This document shows, in pieces, positions 40,223-50,617 of a stretch of 64,000 nucleotides of DNA. The DNA is from Paulinella micropora (lineage: Eukaryota > Cercozoa > Imbricatea > Euglyphida), in contig BJOX01000372.1 of the NCBI GenBank assembly GCA_009731375.1, positions 182,891 to 246,890 on the forward strand, written 5' to 3'. A model generated the notes under the pieces. The model was not told the DNA's origin. It worked only from the letters and a program-made list of their open reading frames with translations, and did no database searches. The first letter of the stretch is position 1; every line of letters begins with the position of its first letter. Made by a program: the position numbers and the translations under genes.

Positions 40223-40225
40223 CTA

Positions 40226-40299
<74 letters not shown>

Positions 40300-40308
40300 T
40301 ACTACTTG

Positions 40309-40364
<56 letters not shown>

Positions 40365-40376
40365 ATACTACTACTA

Positions 40377-40412
<36 letters not shown>

Positions 40413-40581
40413 ATACTACTACTACTACTAGTACTACTACTACTAATACTACTACTACTAATACTACTACTACTAACTACTACTACTACTACTAACTACT
40501 ACTACTAACTACTACTACTGACTACCACTACTAACTACTACTACTACTAACTACTACTACTAACTACTACTAACTACTACA

Positions 40582-40621
<40 letters not shown>

Positions 40622-40634
40622 ACTACTACTACTA

Positions 40635-40692
<58 letters not shown>

Positions 40693-40780
40693 ACTGTTAC
40701 TACTGCTAACTCCTCCTACTACTACTGCTATCCCCCTCTTTCTCTCTCTCTCTCTCTCTCGCTCGCTCGCTCGCTCACTG
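40192..40780. repeat. (CT)n, (CTAT)n, (CTA)n and (GCTC)n repeats
   Basis: CT with an internal CTAT block (40192-40296), CTA/ACT trinucleotides for about 400 bp with TAA interruptions (40297-40700), then CT and GCTC to 40778. No gene. Confidence 0.92.
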
Positions 40781-40910
40781 GGCACTGGAAACATCTCTCA
40801 AATACGCACGACCCACGAGGGTAGTGCCATGTCCTCTACAGCACATGCATACACTCCAAGACTCCTGTGCTTCCCGTACGATTACCTGATAAACTCAATA
40901 CTTTAATACT

Positions 40911-41000
40911 CGCGGTGCTACGTTCACGACTGGACGGGACCTCTTATGCTTCATTCGCGGCGCTACGTTCACGACCGGACGGAACCTTTTATGTTTTGTA
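40911..41000. repeat. 45-bp tandem duplication
   Basis: CGCGGTGCTACGTTCACGAC followed by TGGACGGGACCTCTTATGCT occurs twice in tandem (about 40911-40955 and 40956-41000) with a few changes. Confidence 0.7.
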
Positions 41001-41061
41001 TATGTGTTTTGTGTTGTCTTTTGTTCTGTTTTTTGCCCGAGTGCCGTGACAACGATTTCAG

Positions 41062-41171
41062 CACGCCCAATACACCTTCTTCCTCTCCAACGCCCACGAC
41101 AGGACCGTCGAGTTGCCAATTAAGGAGGACCAGCTCCTTGCAACTTCTGAATCTCGCTCCTACTCTAGCCT
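41062..41171 (+). CDS. Exon before a microsatellite intron
   Basis: The acceptor AACGATTTCAG precedes 110 nt open as HAQYTFFLSNAHDRTVELPI and on to ESRSYSSL, ended by a GTATGTATG donor. A second frame is also open, so phase is uncertain. It is non-repetitive and coding-like. With the exon at 41402 it forms a second gene showing microsatellite introns. No family is recognised. Confidence 0.45.
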
Positions 41172-41401
41172 GTATGTATGTATGTATGTATGTATGCATG
41201 CATGCATGCATGCATGCATGTATGTATGTATGTATGTATGTGGTTCCTTCCTTCCGTCCTTTTTTTACTTCCTTCCTTCCTTCCTTTATTCCTTCCCTCC
41301 TTCCATCTTTTCCTTCCTTTCTCCCTTTCGTCCTTCGATTCTTTTTCTCTGTTCCGTTTCAAGTGTTGCCTGGATCATGAGTCTTTTCTGCTCTCCTGTA
41401 G
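41172..41401 (+). repeat. Microsatellite intron (TATG, CATG, TTCC)
   Basis: It begins GTATGTATG, runs through TATG, GCAT and TTCC tetranucleotides, and ends CTCTCCTGTAG. A 230-bp intron, almost entirely simple repeat apart from its last 60 bp, which provide a pyrimidine-rich 3' end. Confidence 0.6.
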
Positions 41402-41736
41402 GACAGATGTCCGTCCCCGAGCCGCACGAGGCCAAGGAGGCGAGCTCCCCGATCCCGAAGCTCGGTGTGTCGGTGTCGCTGCTGCTGGCCACATACCAGC
41501 GCTGGGAGGCCGCAGACCTGGCTGCGGACGCCACCACCGACGACGTCGTCTACCTGTCGAACCGATCCCTACGGCCAACCTATTTCCCACCACCCACGTC
41601 TCTTTTTACGAACTGTTCTTTAGCTATTGACAGTGCCATTTTTTCTGGTTCGTATTACCAATATTCTCTAACTAAAGTGCGAACACCGCACATTCTCGCT
41701 ATGAAGGGAGGCCGGTGGGGAGTGCACAGCACGTAG
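41402..41736 (+). CDS. Exon after a microsatellite intron
   Basis: The frame starting GA CAG ATG TCC has strongly GC-biased third positions (QMSVPEPHEAKEASSPIPKL, then GVSVSLLLATYQRWEAADLA) to about 41560, after which codon bias drops. The exon may end there at an unidentified donor, or continue to a stop at 41734-41736. The ATG at 41407 could start a protein if the upstream exon is untranslated. Phase does not match the first reading of the exon at 41062 unless the acceptor is at 41406. Confidence 0.5.
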
Positions 41737-41739
41737 CGC

Positions 41740-42407
41740 TTAAAAACACCCCTGGCTACACGTCACAGATCACAGTGACATTATCGTCCTGGCCAACCCT
41801 GAGAGAACGAGAAATAGGTGCATTCTAAGAGTGGATTTTTTTTCCACTTCCTAAGATCGATCGTGTTCGAATCCTGCAGTGTAGGCATAGGATTGCATTT
41901 TCGTCTCGACTAAAGACAAAGGCATAAGATTGCCTGTCAATTTCGACTAAAGACATACGATTGTCTTTCTATGCAAGAAAGGGAGCGAGGGTCGTACGAA
42001 CGGTCCTTTGATCTTTCATGTATTTCGATTAAGCATTACTGGTTACTCAATAATAATACGCAATTTGAAAGTTTGTGGATCATCATCCAGCGCTAGCATG
42101 CCCAAAATGTATCGCAATACTTGTTCCCCTCATTCATTCACTACGGTTGAATTTTCAATGATCTCGGTCTCGTTGAACTGGTTCAGGTGGCAATTTTGGA
42201 GTGTCTCGGTCGAAAAACACAGCACCTTTAGATTTATTAATATTAACAATTTCAGAAGACATACGCCCGGACTGTCTCAGAGGCTTTGCAAGCCTTGAAA
42301 GGGAGCGAGGGTCCGGTGGCGTATTAATACCGGAGCATCGGCGGTCCTGTGATCTTTCAGATCACTGACTGCCGTACTCAGCTTGAAGCATTTGAGTATA
42401 TTAACGA

Positions 42408-42438
<31 letters not shown>

Positions 42439-42490
42439 TCAGGCTCTCCAGTGATATGTTTTTTTCCCCCCCCCCCCCCCCCCCCCCCGC
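41740..42490. other. Intergenic with short direct repeats
   Basis: A unit like GGCATAGGATTGC...CGACTAAAGACA recurs three times (41885-41970). The phrase GAAAGGGAGCGAGGGTC...CGGTCCTTTGATCTTTCA occurs at 41977-42018 and again, with an insertion, at 42297-42358. A TC repeat lies at 42409-42427. No gene is supported. Confidence 0.5.
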
Positions 42491-42500
42491 NNNNNNNNNN
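42467..42500. other. Poly-C run and assembly gap (10 N)
   Basis: A C homopolymer with one G precedes ten Ns at 42491-42500. Confidence 0.97.
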
Positions 42501-43811
42501 AGTCAATTCACCGGTTTACTATTCGGAAATAATCAGTAAAAAATTAATAAATCAAATTCTTCAGATCACCCGGATTCAGAATCATGAGTCAGCAATCGAT
42601 TTCAAAATATTTTAGTATATAGTTTTGACTAGTACAAGTTGAAAATTTCAAATTAAAGTTTGCATTGAATCCACTTTTCCATACTTTTCAGGTTCAAGCC
42701 TACCACCCAGTGGCTTTTTCCAATGCATTTCAGCTTTTTGGCCCTTTTTGCGAATTCACTCCCAGGCAAAGTGCTGTGTTCATGCTTTTCAAGTGCTTCC
42801 TGTTCAAGTTTGCATTCCCCACTTCAGGTGACCAAATTCCAAAATTCTTGAACATTAAAAAAAAAAAAGAATTGTAGGAAAGTGACTGTAGGTATGTCAC
42901 AGTGGCAAGCAAGTAGGTTCAAGAATTTTGGAATTTGATCTGTCCAACTGCCTGCGTTTGGGTGTGTTTTGTCTTGCCACCGTTTGTGGTTGTCCCACCA
43001 TGTTGTATTTGTTCGTTGTCCATGTGTTCCTTGTGCTTTTTCTTGCCGCATTTTTGTCTTGCATATTGTTTTCCAAGTGTTGCTCGCCTGATTTTCCTCA
43101 AAAACTCTGTCCTCCCTTCATTCTTTGCCTGTGCTTGCCCACTCTGAACTTCAGGCATTCTCATCTTGTGCTGCCATGCTTGTTTTCGTGTCTCTCCTAC
43201 GCCCTCATTGTCTCCTTTACTTGGTTTTTGTTTGCTTTAACTCTGTGGGTGTTGGGGCGTTGAAAGAATGCTTGGTTGCAGTCATTTTGTGTTTCTTGTC
43301 GATGTGAGAGGGGGGTGAAGTTTATACTTGTTGCTATTTTTTCTATTTTATTGCGCTAAAGTGTGTTTGAGCAAACCACACATGCTACATTACAATACAT
43401 GACACAACTTGCCTGGTCCATGCCTATTGGTGGGATTTATGAAACAAACACAAAACAACACATTCTACACACATTATGCCTGTCAAATCTGACTGTTTTG
43501 ACTGTATTTTTCGTTTTTCTGAAATGTTCTATTTTTTACTTTCGCTATATGTTGTGTGTCTCTTTTTTCGCTGTTTATGCCCTGTTGTGCTTGCCTACTG
43601 TTGGAACCAACAGCACTGGGTAGACCAGATGGTCTCCCACACTCATCCAGTGTATCGGAGTTTGAGGTTGAGGTGGGGTGCGTGTTTTGTGATGTTGTGC
43701 AGTAGTGAATAGATAAGGTAGTAGTGGGTTGTGGTTGTGGTGCACTGCCTCTCCCCCTCACTTTGGCACTGCTACTCTTCTCTTTCGCCTACTTCCCTTC
43801 TCTCTCTGCAG
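42501..43811. other. Intergenic, no convincing gene
   Basis: A mixed AT-rich region with several short hydrophobic frames on both strands, none with coding bias or splice context. It contains one long-armed hairpin (42833-42937), listed separately. Confidence 0.5.
42833..42937. repeat. Inverted repeat, 21-bp perfect arms
   Basis: CAAATTCCAAAATTCTTGAA plus C at 42833-42853 is the exact reverse complement of 42917-42937. The 63-nt loop contains an A-run. It could be a small foldback element or an RNA hairpin. Confidence 0.85.
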
Positions 43812-43952
43812 TCTCTGCCTCGTATTATTGGAGTGGTGAGGTGGCATGCACGGGCAATCTCATTCTCTCCTATCTCTTCTGCCGCAGCCAACAAACCTAG
43901 CTCATCTGGATAATAAGGGGACTTGGGGGGGGGGGGGGGGGGTTTGGGGGGA
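43812..43952 (+). other. Candidate exons with a 52-nt intron
   Basis: A long pyrimidine tract ending CTCTCTGCAG at 43811 is followed by 24 nt (SLPRIIGV), then GTGAGG...CTCAT...CTTCTGCCGCAG (43836-43887), then an open stretch (PTNLAHLDNKG) running into a poly-G gap. The splice signals are textbook, but the coding evidence is short and the rest is lost in the gap. Confidence 0.35.
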
Positions 43953-44160
43953 NNNNNNNNNNNNNNNNNNNNNNNNNNNNNNNNNNNNNNNNNNNNNNNN
44001 NNNNNNNNNNNNNNNNNNNNNNNNNNNNNNNNNNNNNNNNNNNNNNNNNNNNNNNNNNNNNNNNNNNNNNNNNNNNNNNNNNNNNNNNNNNNNNNNNNNN
44101 NNNNNNNNNNNNNNNNNNNNNNNNNNNNNNGGGGGGGGGGGGGGGGGGGGGGTTTTTGGT

Positions 44161-44201
<41 letters not shown>
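43925..44201. other. Assembly gap (178 N) between poly-G runs
   Basis: The N run at 43953-44130 is bounded by G homopolymers (43925-43951 and 44131-44201 with TTTTTGGT inside). Poly-Gly and poly-Pro frames here are artefacts. Confidence 0.97.
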
Positions 44202-44202
<1 letters not shown>

Positions 44203-44466
44203 GTCCTTGGTAGCTGACGACTGAATTTGGGTGAGATGATAGGTTGGGACGAATCCTCAACCCGACTAGTCTTTGCTAAGGGACTCCCTACGCTACGACT
44301 AGCCGGCGGGGGACGACCACATCGTTCAGAATCACTGTGAACTTCGCTCGCTCTCCCCCCACCAATGTCGTCAGGGGTTTCCTCCCCAGGGTTGTCGGGC
44401 TTATCTCCCCCCATAAAGACGAGAAGCGCATCACTGACGCTCTCTTGTCCCCCTCCCTGATCTTCA

Positions 44467-45816
44467 TTATCTTCCCTCTCTTCTTCCCTTAAAAGAGCTA
44501 TATGTCTTTCTTCCCTTTGCCTTTACTTTGGCCCTTCTTATTCTTAAAGACTTGCCTTTGGGGTCTTTTTCTTCTTTTTCCTGCTTATGGGGTTTCTTCT
44601 TGATCTTCGGGCAATACTTCTTTGTGTGCCCCACCTTTTCGCAAGCAAGTAGGTGACTTTTAGCCATCATTCCTTCTTCTTTTTCAACTTACCACTCTTA
44701 CCCCCACCCCCTTTTTCGTCATATGCATTCTGATCATCCATCAGTAGGTTTGTCTCCTGTCCTTTCTGCCTCCTACGTCTCTTGTTCTTGTCGTCCTCTC
44801 TGCTCTCCTCCCTACGCCCTTTCCCTTTCTTCCATATCGCCCACTTCTCCATCGGACTCTCCGCTAACTGAGTCTGTCTCGTCGTGCTTGGGTCTGAGGT
44901 TCGACGGAAGACTGAAGTATTTTGATTATAATCGCTACCAAAAGCAGCAGCCTTTGTAGCAGTTTACGAGTCAACTCTTCTTCTTAAAAAGGATTAGTTC
45001 GTAAGCTCTCTACCTCACTTTTGAAAGCGAGGTAGTAGCTTAACCAGGTGTCTACGTTAGTTCCTGGTTTTGGGTAGATGTGCTCAAACTTCTCAGCGTT
45101 GAGATGTTTGTGCACACCTCCCACCGAACCAAACTTGGCCCTTACTCTATCGTCTCTATCGGGCCCTTAGGAGTCTTAGTTCTTAGATATTAATAGGACA
45201 ACAATGGTGTGTGAGAAGGCAACAGACAGCACACGTTGCAAAGCACGCATTCTTTCATAATACTTCTTCTTCTTTTGTACTGCTTTCACTCTTATGGAGT
45301 GTGCTCTTTTCGTCTGTCTTCGTAGTTCTCTCTTCTGCTTTTTTGCGTGTTTCTCCACTTCCTCTTCTGCTCCTTATCCATATTATCCCAGTCGTTGGGT
45401 TTGTGCAGTGCGACTTTTGTGCGTGGTCTGACTCTGCGGATCACTGTACTCCCCTGTCTCTGCTTCTGTTCTTCTGTCAGTGTCTCTGTTTCTGACTCTG
45501 TCTCTGACTCGGTGTCCGGCGTGTCTTCCGACTCCGGTTCTTCAGGTAACTCCCTCTCCTCTAGATCCATCGCCTCAGCGTGGTCATAGGGGTACTTAAC
45601 CTTTGCTCTTGCGGGGTTGGTGAACGCTAGCTTCACACATTCCCCGTGCCAGGCACTTATGCCTTCGGCATAGTTCTCCAACTTGTACCTAAAGTCAGAG
45701 TATCCTCTATTGCTTCCATCTAAGATGGGTATTGAACTCATTGTTTGCTTCAGTGAGAAGCTGACTCCCTTCTCGGCGTCAAGGCTCATAACCTTTGAGT
45801 AACTCAGTGTGCTCAT
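44467..45816 (-). pseudogene. gag: Decayed Ty1/copia-type gag
   Basis: The frame at 45292-45816 starts MSTLSYSKVMSLDAEKGVSF and contains IPILDGSNRGYSDFRYKLEN, which resembles the copia gag pattern of an LDGxNYxxW-like core. An acidic Glu/Thr repeat and a basic segment follow. Frames at 44667-44852 and 44467-44670 continue in other phases, the latter with ACEKVGHTKKYCPK, a zinc knuckle that has lost its first cysteine. The run of frameshifts marks a dead copy. It is unrelated in detail to the copia gag at 49-51 kb. Confidence 0.6.
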
Positions 45817-47400
45817 CTTTGGAGGCCTTTACCGACTCCTTTCAGAGTCCCCTGGGTCAGTCTCACACCGTCACTAAAGTAAGGTAAGGCAATTTAATAA
45901 AGTGATTTCTGAGAACGATACGTCACAAAACTAAGATAAGAGTTACTTAGCTTAGGTAGAGGTAAATAGAATGACTGTATCCCTAGTTACTGGCTTATCT
46001 AGAAATTACTTGTGAGACTGATTAAGTTTATACAGCCACTAGAGTGGCATAGTATAGTGTCCGCTGTGTGATTAAATAAATAAGTGGAATTCGTGTTATC
46101 CGTCCCTATGACAAATTAAACTACCCAAGTAAGGGTATTCCGGGTAACGTCGGAAAAGGATAGGAACAACGCTGTGTGTACCCACATGTCTAGAAACCCA
46201 AACAAAACAACCACACCCCAACATTTTCTAGTCGAGCTGTACAGCAACCCAAGCCCCGCTACAAAACAACTCATGAGTAGCCCGGCCGACAGCTCAAAGA
46301 AAACATTGCCGGGCCCTGCATGTCTGCACCGTGATCCCCGCACCCAAAACGTCCCAGGAAGCGCATCACCAAAAATTCCCGCCCCATGCACATATGTTTT
46401 TCTCTCGACACAATTTTTTGCTCGGAAAATTTCTGAAAACCGAGCATCCAAAAATTTCCATACCCCGTTGATTTTATGCCAGATAGCGACTTCAGTCGGA
46501 GGCAAACTGTTACAATAGTACGATATTTAATAACCGATAACTGCCTAACGACTCAATGATATGAAGACTGAGGACTCTGAATACCTAACTTGAAGTAGGG
46601 ACTCCGTAATCTCCAGACCAAGGATAACCGACATACTCGTGACCGGAACCGTGACTAAGTATTGCCATTTATACCGGGTGGGCCGGCATAAGAACAGTGG
46701 TCGCTGCGGCCCATGATCCAAAACGCATATACCGGGTGGGCCGGCATAAGAACAGTGGTCGCTGCGGCCCATGATCCAAAACGCACGCGCAGTGCCAAGA
46801 TGGCTAAAATAGTCACGCCAGTATCGGTGCGTGACTCGATCGTGGACACCGTGAGCACCGACTGCCACACTTGAATCAGATCCTCATATTTTATGGAACC
46901 AGCAAGTGCGGGCCGGGACCTTGCCTGGCTGAGACAATCATACATTAATATTTCCAAACCTATCGGCACGGTTGGCACGGATCGGTCGCCACGTGATTTT
47001 CTTGTTCTGGACCGGGCGGAAAGCTAGCGAGAGTCAGAAACACTGCAAGTTGTTCTTGAATATATGCGTATGAATGCACATTCGGTATGTTTGCATAGCA
47101 AACGAATGTAGGCGTCCGCAGGGACACAGCGGCAGACTTTTGAATTTATGAACAGGGCGGGTTTTAATTCAAGTTGTATATGCGGCAGAGACCTAGATGT
47201 CTATATCTTGCAGCTCAGGTTCGGAACTTCACGTTAGTTTGCTGGCAGAGATATGCTGACTTAGCTGAGCATCGATGTTGTTGCCTTGGTGTGTTAGTAG
47301 TCACAAGTGACTTACCATATTGACGCAGTGGCTGACGTGCACCCTCCGCTGAAACTACACATGATTGATGACGGTAAAGTCACGAATACTGTCAGTGGCA
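45817..47400. other. Intergenic, no convincing gene
   Basis: The 130-codon minus frame at 46116-46505 has no coding bias or motif that I recognise. A 58-bp tandem duplication lies at 46671-46784. The remaining sequence is unique and non-coding up to the copia LTR. Confidence 0.5.
46671..46784. repeat. 58-bp tandem duplication
   Basis: ATACCGGGTGGGCCGGCATA and on to CATGATCCAAAACGC occurs twice without spacer and essentially without change, so it is recent. Confidence 0.9.
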
Positions 47401-47748
47401 TTGGACAATTAATTAGACACTTCCTCCTCAACTACGTCCGTATTGCTATTTGGTACGTTAGCCTTATTCGTTACGGTTAGTAGTATTATTAGTTATTAAT
47501 TCAGTCATTTAGAGTACCTTTTCTGGTACTGGTGGCACTAGCTTTTTACCATTACCATTATTGCCCATATCAGGCCGTTTCGTGGGTCATTTTCTGGAGG
47601 TACATCTTTTGTGTGACGTCGTCAGTTGGACTGGCGGGAATTGTTCAGTATTGTTAAATTCTTTTACGTGGGAAGCAGTTGGCCGGTAGGAGGGGGACGC
47701 CCCGAGTTCCGGTCACCGTTTGCAGAAGTCGCGAGGGTTTTCTCCCAA
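47401..47748 (+). repeat. Copia 5' LTR
   Basis: It starts TTGGACAATTAATTAGACAC and ends CTCCCAA, giving short inverted ends TTGG...CCAA. It matches 56650-56996 at high identity with a few single-base indels. Confidence 0.85.
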
Positions 47749-48033
47749 CGGGTTATCGAGCCTTGGAGCGTGACCTGCGCAACGGATCGCACAGGAGAAC
47801 CTTCGTTAAAGGGGTGAGGGGTCCACCTTAAGTGACCCCATTACAGGAAAGTGCGCATTTTCAATTGTGTGGCTACAGCTGATCACTGTAGACACTACCC
47901 ACGCTCTGCTTTGCTGGTGTGCAGTGCAAGGGCAAGGTGGGGGACAGGACAGAGAGCAAGACACCGAAGCGTGCAGGGCGCAGGGAGGGTGAGCCTCCTA
48001 AAGGGTGTGGTGCTTTTGCCAGCTCGGTGATGG

Positions 48034-48459
48034 CCAGTTGTGATTGATTGCCGTGGTAACTGGGGGATTGAGCACCCCTGGCCCACGGGACACAACAAGT
48101 TACAAAGCCAAAGTACAAAGCAGTAGGTCTGTTGTGATTGCTTGCCGTGGTAACTGGGGGATTGAGCACCCCTGGCCCACGGAACACAACAACCTACATT
48201 ACAAAGTTACTGTTGAGCAGTAGGCCAGTTGTGATTGATTGCCGTGGTAACGGGGGGATAGAGCACCCCTGGCCCACGGGACACAACAGCTTACCTTGCT
48301 AAGTTCTTGTCGCATTCGTACTGCATCATTGTATCTACTCCTTGTATTGCTGTAGTGACTGTGTGAGGAGGACACAACAGCTTACCTTGCTAAGTTCTTG
48401 TCGCATTCGTTCTGCATCATTGTCACTCCTTGTATTGCTGTAGTGACTGTGTGAGGAGT
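48034..48459. repeat. Tandem repeats in the copia leader
   Basis: A roughly 97-bp unit (CAGTTGTGATTGATTGCCGT...CCCACGGGACACAACA) occurs three times at 48034-48290. It is followed by two copies of an approximately 90-bp unit (GACACAACAGCTTACCTTGC...) at about 48280-48459. Both lie in the untranslated leader between LTR and gag. Confidence 0.8.
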
Positions 48460-48945
48460 GAGAGAGAGGTGTGGTGAGGGAGTGAGCTCTGAAGAACCGT
48501 GCGTAGGACACCACGAGGGGAGGAGCGAAAGGTGAGTGTTTAGGTGGTTGTACCAAAACAACTACGTTGAAGAACTGACTTTGCAGATAGAGCTGCTAGT
48601 AGGTGGAAAGCTATCATAGGTGGTAGCTGAGGTAGCCTCAGTGTACTTTGAGCATTAGAGTCAGTGGTAACACACGTGGTTGAAGAGAGAGAGAGAGAGT
48701 AAAGGGTGGTGTGGACAAGCAAAACGCTATTCTGTGTAGTGTGTGTGTGAGTCTGCTCGTGGTCTCTGTTGTGTTCTCTCTGTGTGGGTGTGTGTGTGGT
48801 TGCTTGCCTGTGTCTGTGCCACCAGAACAGCGTAAGCATAGCGTGACCCTATCTCTATTTGGCAAGTAGAGAGCCATAGCTGTGTGCTGTGTGTAAGTGT
48901 GTGTGTGTGGAGCGTGTGTCTGTTCGAGACTGACGGTGGTTAGAA

Positions 48946-49032
48946 ATGACTACGAGTAAGACAGACAATAAGATTACGTTCACCGGCAAAGAAGCATGGA
49001 TCCTATTGCATAGGCAGGTAGTGCAAAGCTGA
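48946..49032 (+). CDS. gag: Probable true start of copia gag
   Basis: ATG at 48946 begins MTTSKTDNKITFTGKEAWIL then LHRQ, resembling the N-terminal start of copia gag proteins, and stops at 49032. The main gag frame begins shortly after in another phase and lacks its own ATG (GTG at 49130). An indel between 49020 and 49120 probably separated them. Confidence 0.5.
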   Translation: MTTSKTDNKITFTGKEAWILLHRQVVQS

Positions 49033-49129
49033 AATGCAAAGGCACCAAAGGAAGTGCTGCAGGGTGCTGACGCTCACAAACAATATGTACATCGCGAAAA
49101 TGTATTAGGAATACAGCTTAAGGGTAGAG

Positions 49130-50617
49130 GTGCCCCCCTTTATACTAGCTTGGGAAGAGATAGCAGAGTGGAATGACTGGGCTGACTTGGACGAAGAAGT
49201 AGTAAAGGAATACTTCGAGGACAAAGCCAAGGGTTCTACTCTCCTGTGGCCCATGCCAAACCCCGAATCGGAAGCTCCAAACCTTGAAGAGGCATTAGGG
49301 GTAGAGGAAGACAAGGAAACCCCAGTCAAGCGTTACAAACCGGTTTTTGGCAGTCCGAAAGATGAACCAACCACTGAGACTGAAGAGGGAAAGGAGAAGG
49401 AGGAGGAAGATGAAGACCGGCACCCCTCTGACCTCTACTCTAGTGGGTATGCTAGCACTGACAAACCTAGGCTGTCAACTGGCAAGGGCTCAGACTTAGA
49501 GGGCGACAGCAAGAGTGGGGCCTCCCGAGGACAGACGGACCCCTCTAAGGTCAAAACCCCACTAGGGGGTGCTGATCGTGCTGTCGCACTGACACGACAG
49601 GTGATGGCCTATGACGCTAGTGTACTTGCTGAGATGAGCAAGCAAAAGGAGAGGGTGTTCAATATCATCTATGACATGCTCGGGGGTGAAGCGAAGAGCC
49701 TGGTGCGTGACTTAGCTGATCCGGAGAAGCTGACCTTTGGCCAAAACCCTAAAGCACTGTGGGACAGACTGCTAGCCCGGTACAAGAAAGCCGACCCCTC
49801 TGATGTTCAGGACAAGGTGAAGGAACTGAATGACTTCCTCTTTACGAGTAAGCAACAGTACGTCGGTCAGTGTGTAGACTTGAACGCTAGGAGAGACTGG
49901 TTGGCTGATTATGGCCAAGCCCCAACCGATGACCGAATGCAGCAAATAGTGAAGGATGCGTTAGTGGGCCCAAAGCAATCTGACTCTAGGGTAAAGAAAG
50001 CTTGGCAAGTCTGGGTTGAAATGCCTGAACTGAACCGTAAGCAGTTCAAGTGGGACTTTGCCTCCTGGTGGAGGTTCGTGCAAGATCGTGTCCTGAAGCT
50101 AGACAAGAAGTTTGACCGGGCCAAAGTGACTAGTTCCACAGAGAAAGGTTTGGCAGCTCGCAAGGCCGGAAAAGGGAAACCCAAGGACGAGTGCTGGCTC
50201 TTCAGCAAGGAAGGGAAATGCACTCGTGGGGCCTCCTGCCGTTACCTCCATGTTGGAGGGAAAGTGAGAGGGGTGTGTTTCTTGTGCGACAAACAGGGGG
50301 AGTGTAGATGGGCCGACAAATGTAGGTTTGAGCATGACCCCACTAAAGCCAAGAAGACCCCTCCTAAACCGGCAGACACCCCCAAGGGGGAGAAAAGCAA
50401 GAGGAGCGAGAAGGACAAGGGGCCAAAGTGCTTTAACTGCTTTGAAAAGGGGCACATCGCCGGGAAGTGCGGCAAGAAGTGCCGGTTGTGCGGGGGCAGA
50501 AAAGCAAGAAGAGCGAGAAGGGCAAGGGGCCAAAGTGCTTTAACTGCTTTGAAAAGGGGCACATCGCCGGGAAGTGCAGCAAGAAGTGCCGGTTGTGCGG
50601 GGGCAAGCACAAGTTGA
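49130..50617 (+). CDS. gag: Copia gag with CCCH and CCHC fingers
   Basis: An acidic N-terminal part (residues about 20-150) is followed by a helical gag core (about 150-330, with RVFNIIYDMLGGEAKSLVRD and ALWDRLLARYK, like the retrotransposon gag domain). Then come two CCCH-type fingers (CWLFSKEGKCTRGASCRYLH and CDKQGECRWADKCRFEH) and a CCHC knuckle CFNCFEKGHIAGKC at about residue 432. After that, a 107-bp tandem duplication throws the reading into a false Arg/Ala-rich tail. The real protein resumes in the frame at 50467-51510. CCCH fingers are unusual in gag and suggest specialised RNA binding. Confidence 0.8.
   Translation: MPPFILAWEEIAEWNDWADLDEEVVKEYFEDKAKGSTLLWPMPNPESEAPNLEEALGVEEDKETPVKRYKPVFGSPKDEPTTETEEGKEKEEEDEDRHPSDLYSSGYASTDKPRLSTGKGSDLEGDSKSGASRGQTDPSKVKTPLGGADRAVALTRQVMAYDASVLAEMSKQKERVFNIIYDMLGGEAKSLVRDLADPEKLTFGQNPKALWDRLLARYKKADPSDVQDKVKELNDFLFTSKQQYVGQCVDLNARRDWLADYGQAPTDDRMQQIVKDALVGPKQSDSRVKKAWQVWVEMPELNRKQFKWDFASWWRFVQDRVLKLDKKFDRAKVTSSTEKGLAARKAGKGKPKDECWLFSKEGKCTRGASCRYLHVGGKVRGVCFLCDKQGECRWADKCRFEHDPTKAKKTPPKPADTPKGEKSKRSEKDKGPKCFNCFEKGHIAGKCGKKCRLCGGRKARRARRARGQSALTALKRGTSPGSAARSAGCAGASTS

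Noticed and set aside
43846-44414. Poly-Gly and poly-Pro proteins across the gap
   Set aside because: They are built from N bases and G homopolymers only.
45347-45589. Plus-strand frame opposite the copia gag remnant
   Set aside because: It is antisense to the better supported minus-strand gag, with no motif.
46116-46505. 130-codon minus-strand frame as a gene
   Set aside because: It has no recognisable motif, no splice or operon context, and composition typical of chance frames. The region is better treated as intergenic.
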